Assembly: GCA_030836345.1 (NCBI GenBank)
Contig: JAURQA010000180.1
Coordinates: forward strand, 1-7,795
Direction of reading: 5' to 3'
DNA length: 7,795 bases
DNA from: Bacteroidota bacterium
GTDB taxonomy: Bacteria; Bacteroidota; Bacteroidia; NS11-12g; UBA955
Notes under the pieces: generated by a model
The model's input: the letters and a program-made list of their open reading frames with translations, nothing else
Databases searched by the model: none
Told to the model about the DNA's origin: nothing
Shown here: positions 7,079 through 7,795 of the stretch, piece by piece
Position numbering within the stretch: the stretch's first letter is position 1
Layout: each line of letters starts with the position of its first letter
Made by a program: the position numbers and the translations under genes

Positions 7079-7435
7079 TTAATTTTCTTTAAAGGATCCT
7101 GCTTCCCAATCAACAAATGCTTGTATTTCCGCATCGGGCATTTTACTCCCTGATTTGGGCATATTACTGGTTCCTGCATCATGTTTTATACTGGCTAATA
7201 CCACTGTAAAGTTATCCTTTACTTTCGTATAATCGGTAAGAATAGGGCTTTGACTCGTGTGGCATCCCACGCAACCTCTAGAACTTAAGAGCCCTTTTAT
7301 GGTATTTTCGTAAGTAACCTCTGCTGCCATAACTGCACTTCCTTCTTTCTCCTTTAAACAGGAGCTCAATACGAATGAAGCCCCTATTCCAAAAAGAATA
7401 AAAGGAACCATTGAATTTTTTAAGGAAACACGCAT
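7079..7435 (-). CDS. Monohaem cytochrome c-like lipoprotein
   Basis: A 118-residue protein from the ATG at 7435; an in-frame TTG at 7447 is a weaker start and lies inside the promoter box. Residues 1-25 are a lipoprotein signal with basic n-region, hydrophobic core and lipobox LSSC, so Cys26 should be lipidated. The residue after it is Leu, then Lys-Glu-Lys-Glu. One haem-binding CVGCH motif lies at 55-59. The distal ligand is probably Met92 in SNMPKSGSKMP, followed by the cytochrome c ending PDAEIQAFVDWE. The mature protein, about 92 residues, is a minimal cytochrome c domain tethered to a membrane facing the periplasm. An electron-transfer role follows from the fold; no partner is encoded nearby. 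It is the first gene of the operon with the DUF5606 and M3 peptidase genes. Confidence 0.88.
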   Translation of the reverse strand: MRVSLKNSMVPFILFGIGASFVLSSCLKEKEGSAVMAAEVTYENTIKGLLSSRGCVGCHTSQSPILTDYTKVKDNFTVVLASIKHDAGTSNMPKSGSKMPDAEIQAFVDWEAGSFKEN

Positions 7436-7444
7436 GTATTTCAG

Positions 7445-7475
7445 CAAAATTAAACCAAATTTGCATCATGTCAAA
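7445..7475 (-). promoter_or_regulatory. Near-consensus Bacteroidota promoter of the cytochrome-DUF5606-M3 operon
   Basis: On the minus strand TTTG (7475-7472), exactly 19 bases, and TAATTTTG (7452-7445) match the TTTG-N19-TAnnTTTG consensus at every fixed position. Transcription should begin near 7438-7441, only a few bases before the ATG at 7435, so the mRNA would be nearly leaderless. The upstream box lies inside the first codons of the divergent M61 gene. Confidence 0.7.
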
Positions 7476-7795
7476 AAACAAAATCTTGACAGTTGGATTA
7501 GTGATCCTTTCTTTATGCACTAAATTCACCGTTAAGGCGCAAGATATGTTAAATTATAAAATCTCCATACTTCATCCCCAAACTCATTATGCCAAGATAT
7601 CCATTGAGTTAAAAGCAAGTACTGACGATTTGCATTTTACCATGCCTTCATGGACTCCTGGTAGTTACTTAATGAGGGAATTTGCCAAAAGTGTAGATCG
7701 AGTAAAAGCAAGCGTTAATGGAATAAGTATACCCATAACTAAAACTGCGAAAGGAACCTGGACGGTTTCTGGCGTAAGGTCTAAAGAGGTTTTAC
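7468..7795 (+). CDS. M61 family metallopeptidase, N-terminal part (cut by window end)
   Basis: The frame opens at ATG 7468 and remains open to the last base, about 109 codons. Residues 1-24 form a signal peptide (MSKNK, hydrophobic ILTVGLVILSL, then TVKA before Gln25), so the product is exported. The block HFTMPSWTPGSYLMREFAKS (about 52-71) is the signature of the M61 N-terminal beta domain, which precedes the thermolysin-like catalytic domain in glycyl aminopeptidases and related enzymes. The catalytic HExxH and the PDZ domain usual in this family would lie beyond the window, so activity cannot be judged. It is divergent from the cytochrome lipoprotein, with 32 bases between the two start codons. 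The only promoter-like match on this strand is CAAATTTG (7456-7463), one base off TAnnTTTG and without an upstream TTTG. Confidence 0.88.
   Translation, partial: MSKNKILTVGLVILSLCTKFTVKAQDMLNYKISILHPQTHYAKISIELKASTDDLHFTMPSWTPGSYLMREFAKSVDRVKASVNGISIPITKTAKGTWTVSGVRSKEVL

Noticed and set aside
7456..7463. CAAATTTG as a promoter box for the M61 gene
   Set aside because: One fixed base is wrong, it is self-complementary and so has no direction, and no TTTG lies at the right distance upstream.

Overview
The window looks like ordinary chromosomal DNA from a member of the Bacteroidota. The evidence is: a Rho factor whose N-terminal region carries a long asparagine-rich disordered insert; a DUF5606 protein, a family I know only from Bacteroidota; promoter boxes of the Bacteroidota type (TTTG, about 19 bases, TAnnTTTG) in place of the usual -35/-10; weak or absent Shine-Dalgarno sequences; a tRNA gene without an encoded CCA; and moderately AT-rich DNA. 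I see no phage, transposon, CRISPR array, toxin-antitoxin or defence genes, and nothing that clearly forms a new system. Genus cannot be told from this stretch.

Layout. The left edge (1-553, minus) holds the first 184 codons of rho, running off the window. A 233-base intergenic region with a likely rho promoter separates it from a plus-strand AHSA1/SRPBCC gene (787-1218) ending at a clear hairpin terminator. Next is rmuC (1319-2674, plus). A 317-base gap follows (2675-2991), which may hide a 54-codon minus-strand gene. Then comes an unrecognised secreted protein (2998-4122, plus), which faces a small dimeric alpha/beta-barrel monooxygenase-like gene (4184-4546 or 4570, minus). A self-contained tRNA-Ser(UGA) unit with its own promoter and terminator sits at 4633-4775 on the minus strand.

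The right third is the best-organised part. A minus-strand operon starts at a near-consensus promoter inside 7445-7475. It runs through a monohaem cytochrome c-type lipoprotein, a DUF5606 protein with a histone-H1-like lysine/alanine tail, and an M3-family oligoendopeptidase, with gaps of only 7 and 10 bases. Only 32 bases away and divergent is the start of an M61-family metallopeptidase (7468 onward, plus, cut by the window edge).

The genes do not form one evident pathway. RmuC and Rho are core DNA/RNA housekeeping. The two peptidases probably serve peptide turnover in different compartments: M3 in the cytoplasm, M61 exported. The cytochrome lipoprotein and the DUF5606 protein have no obvious functional link to the peptidase they are co-transcribed with. 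The most useful leads are the near-leaderless divergent promoter region at 7436-7467, the DUF5606 tail, the Rho disordered insert, the orphan secreted protein and the possible small gene behind rmuC.
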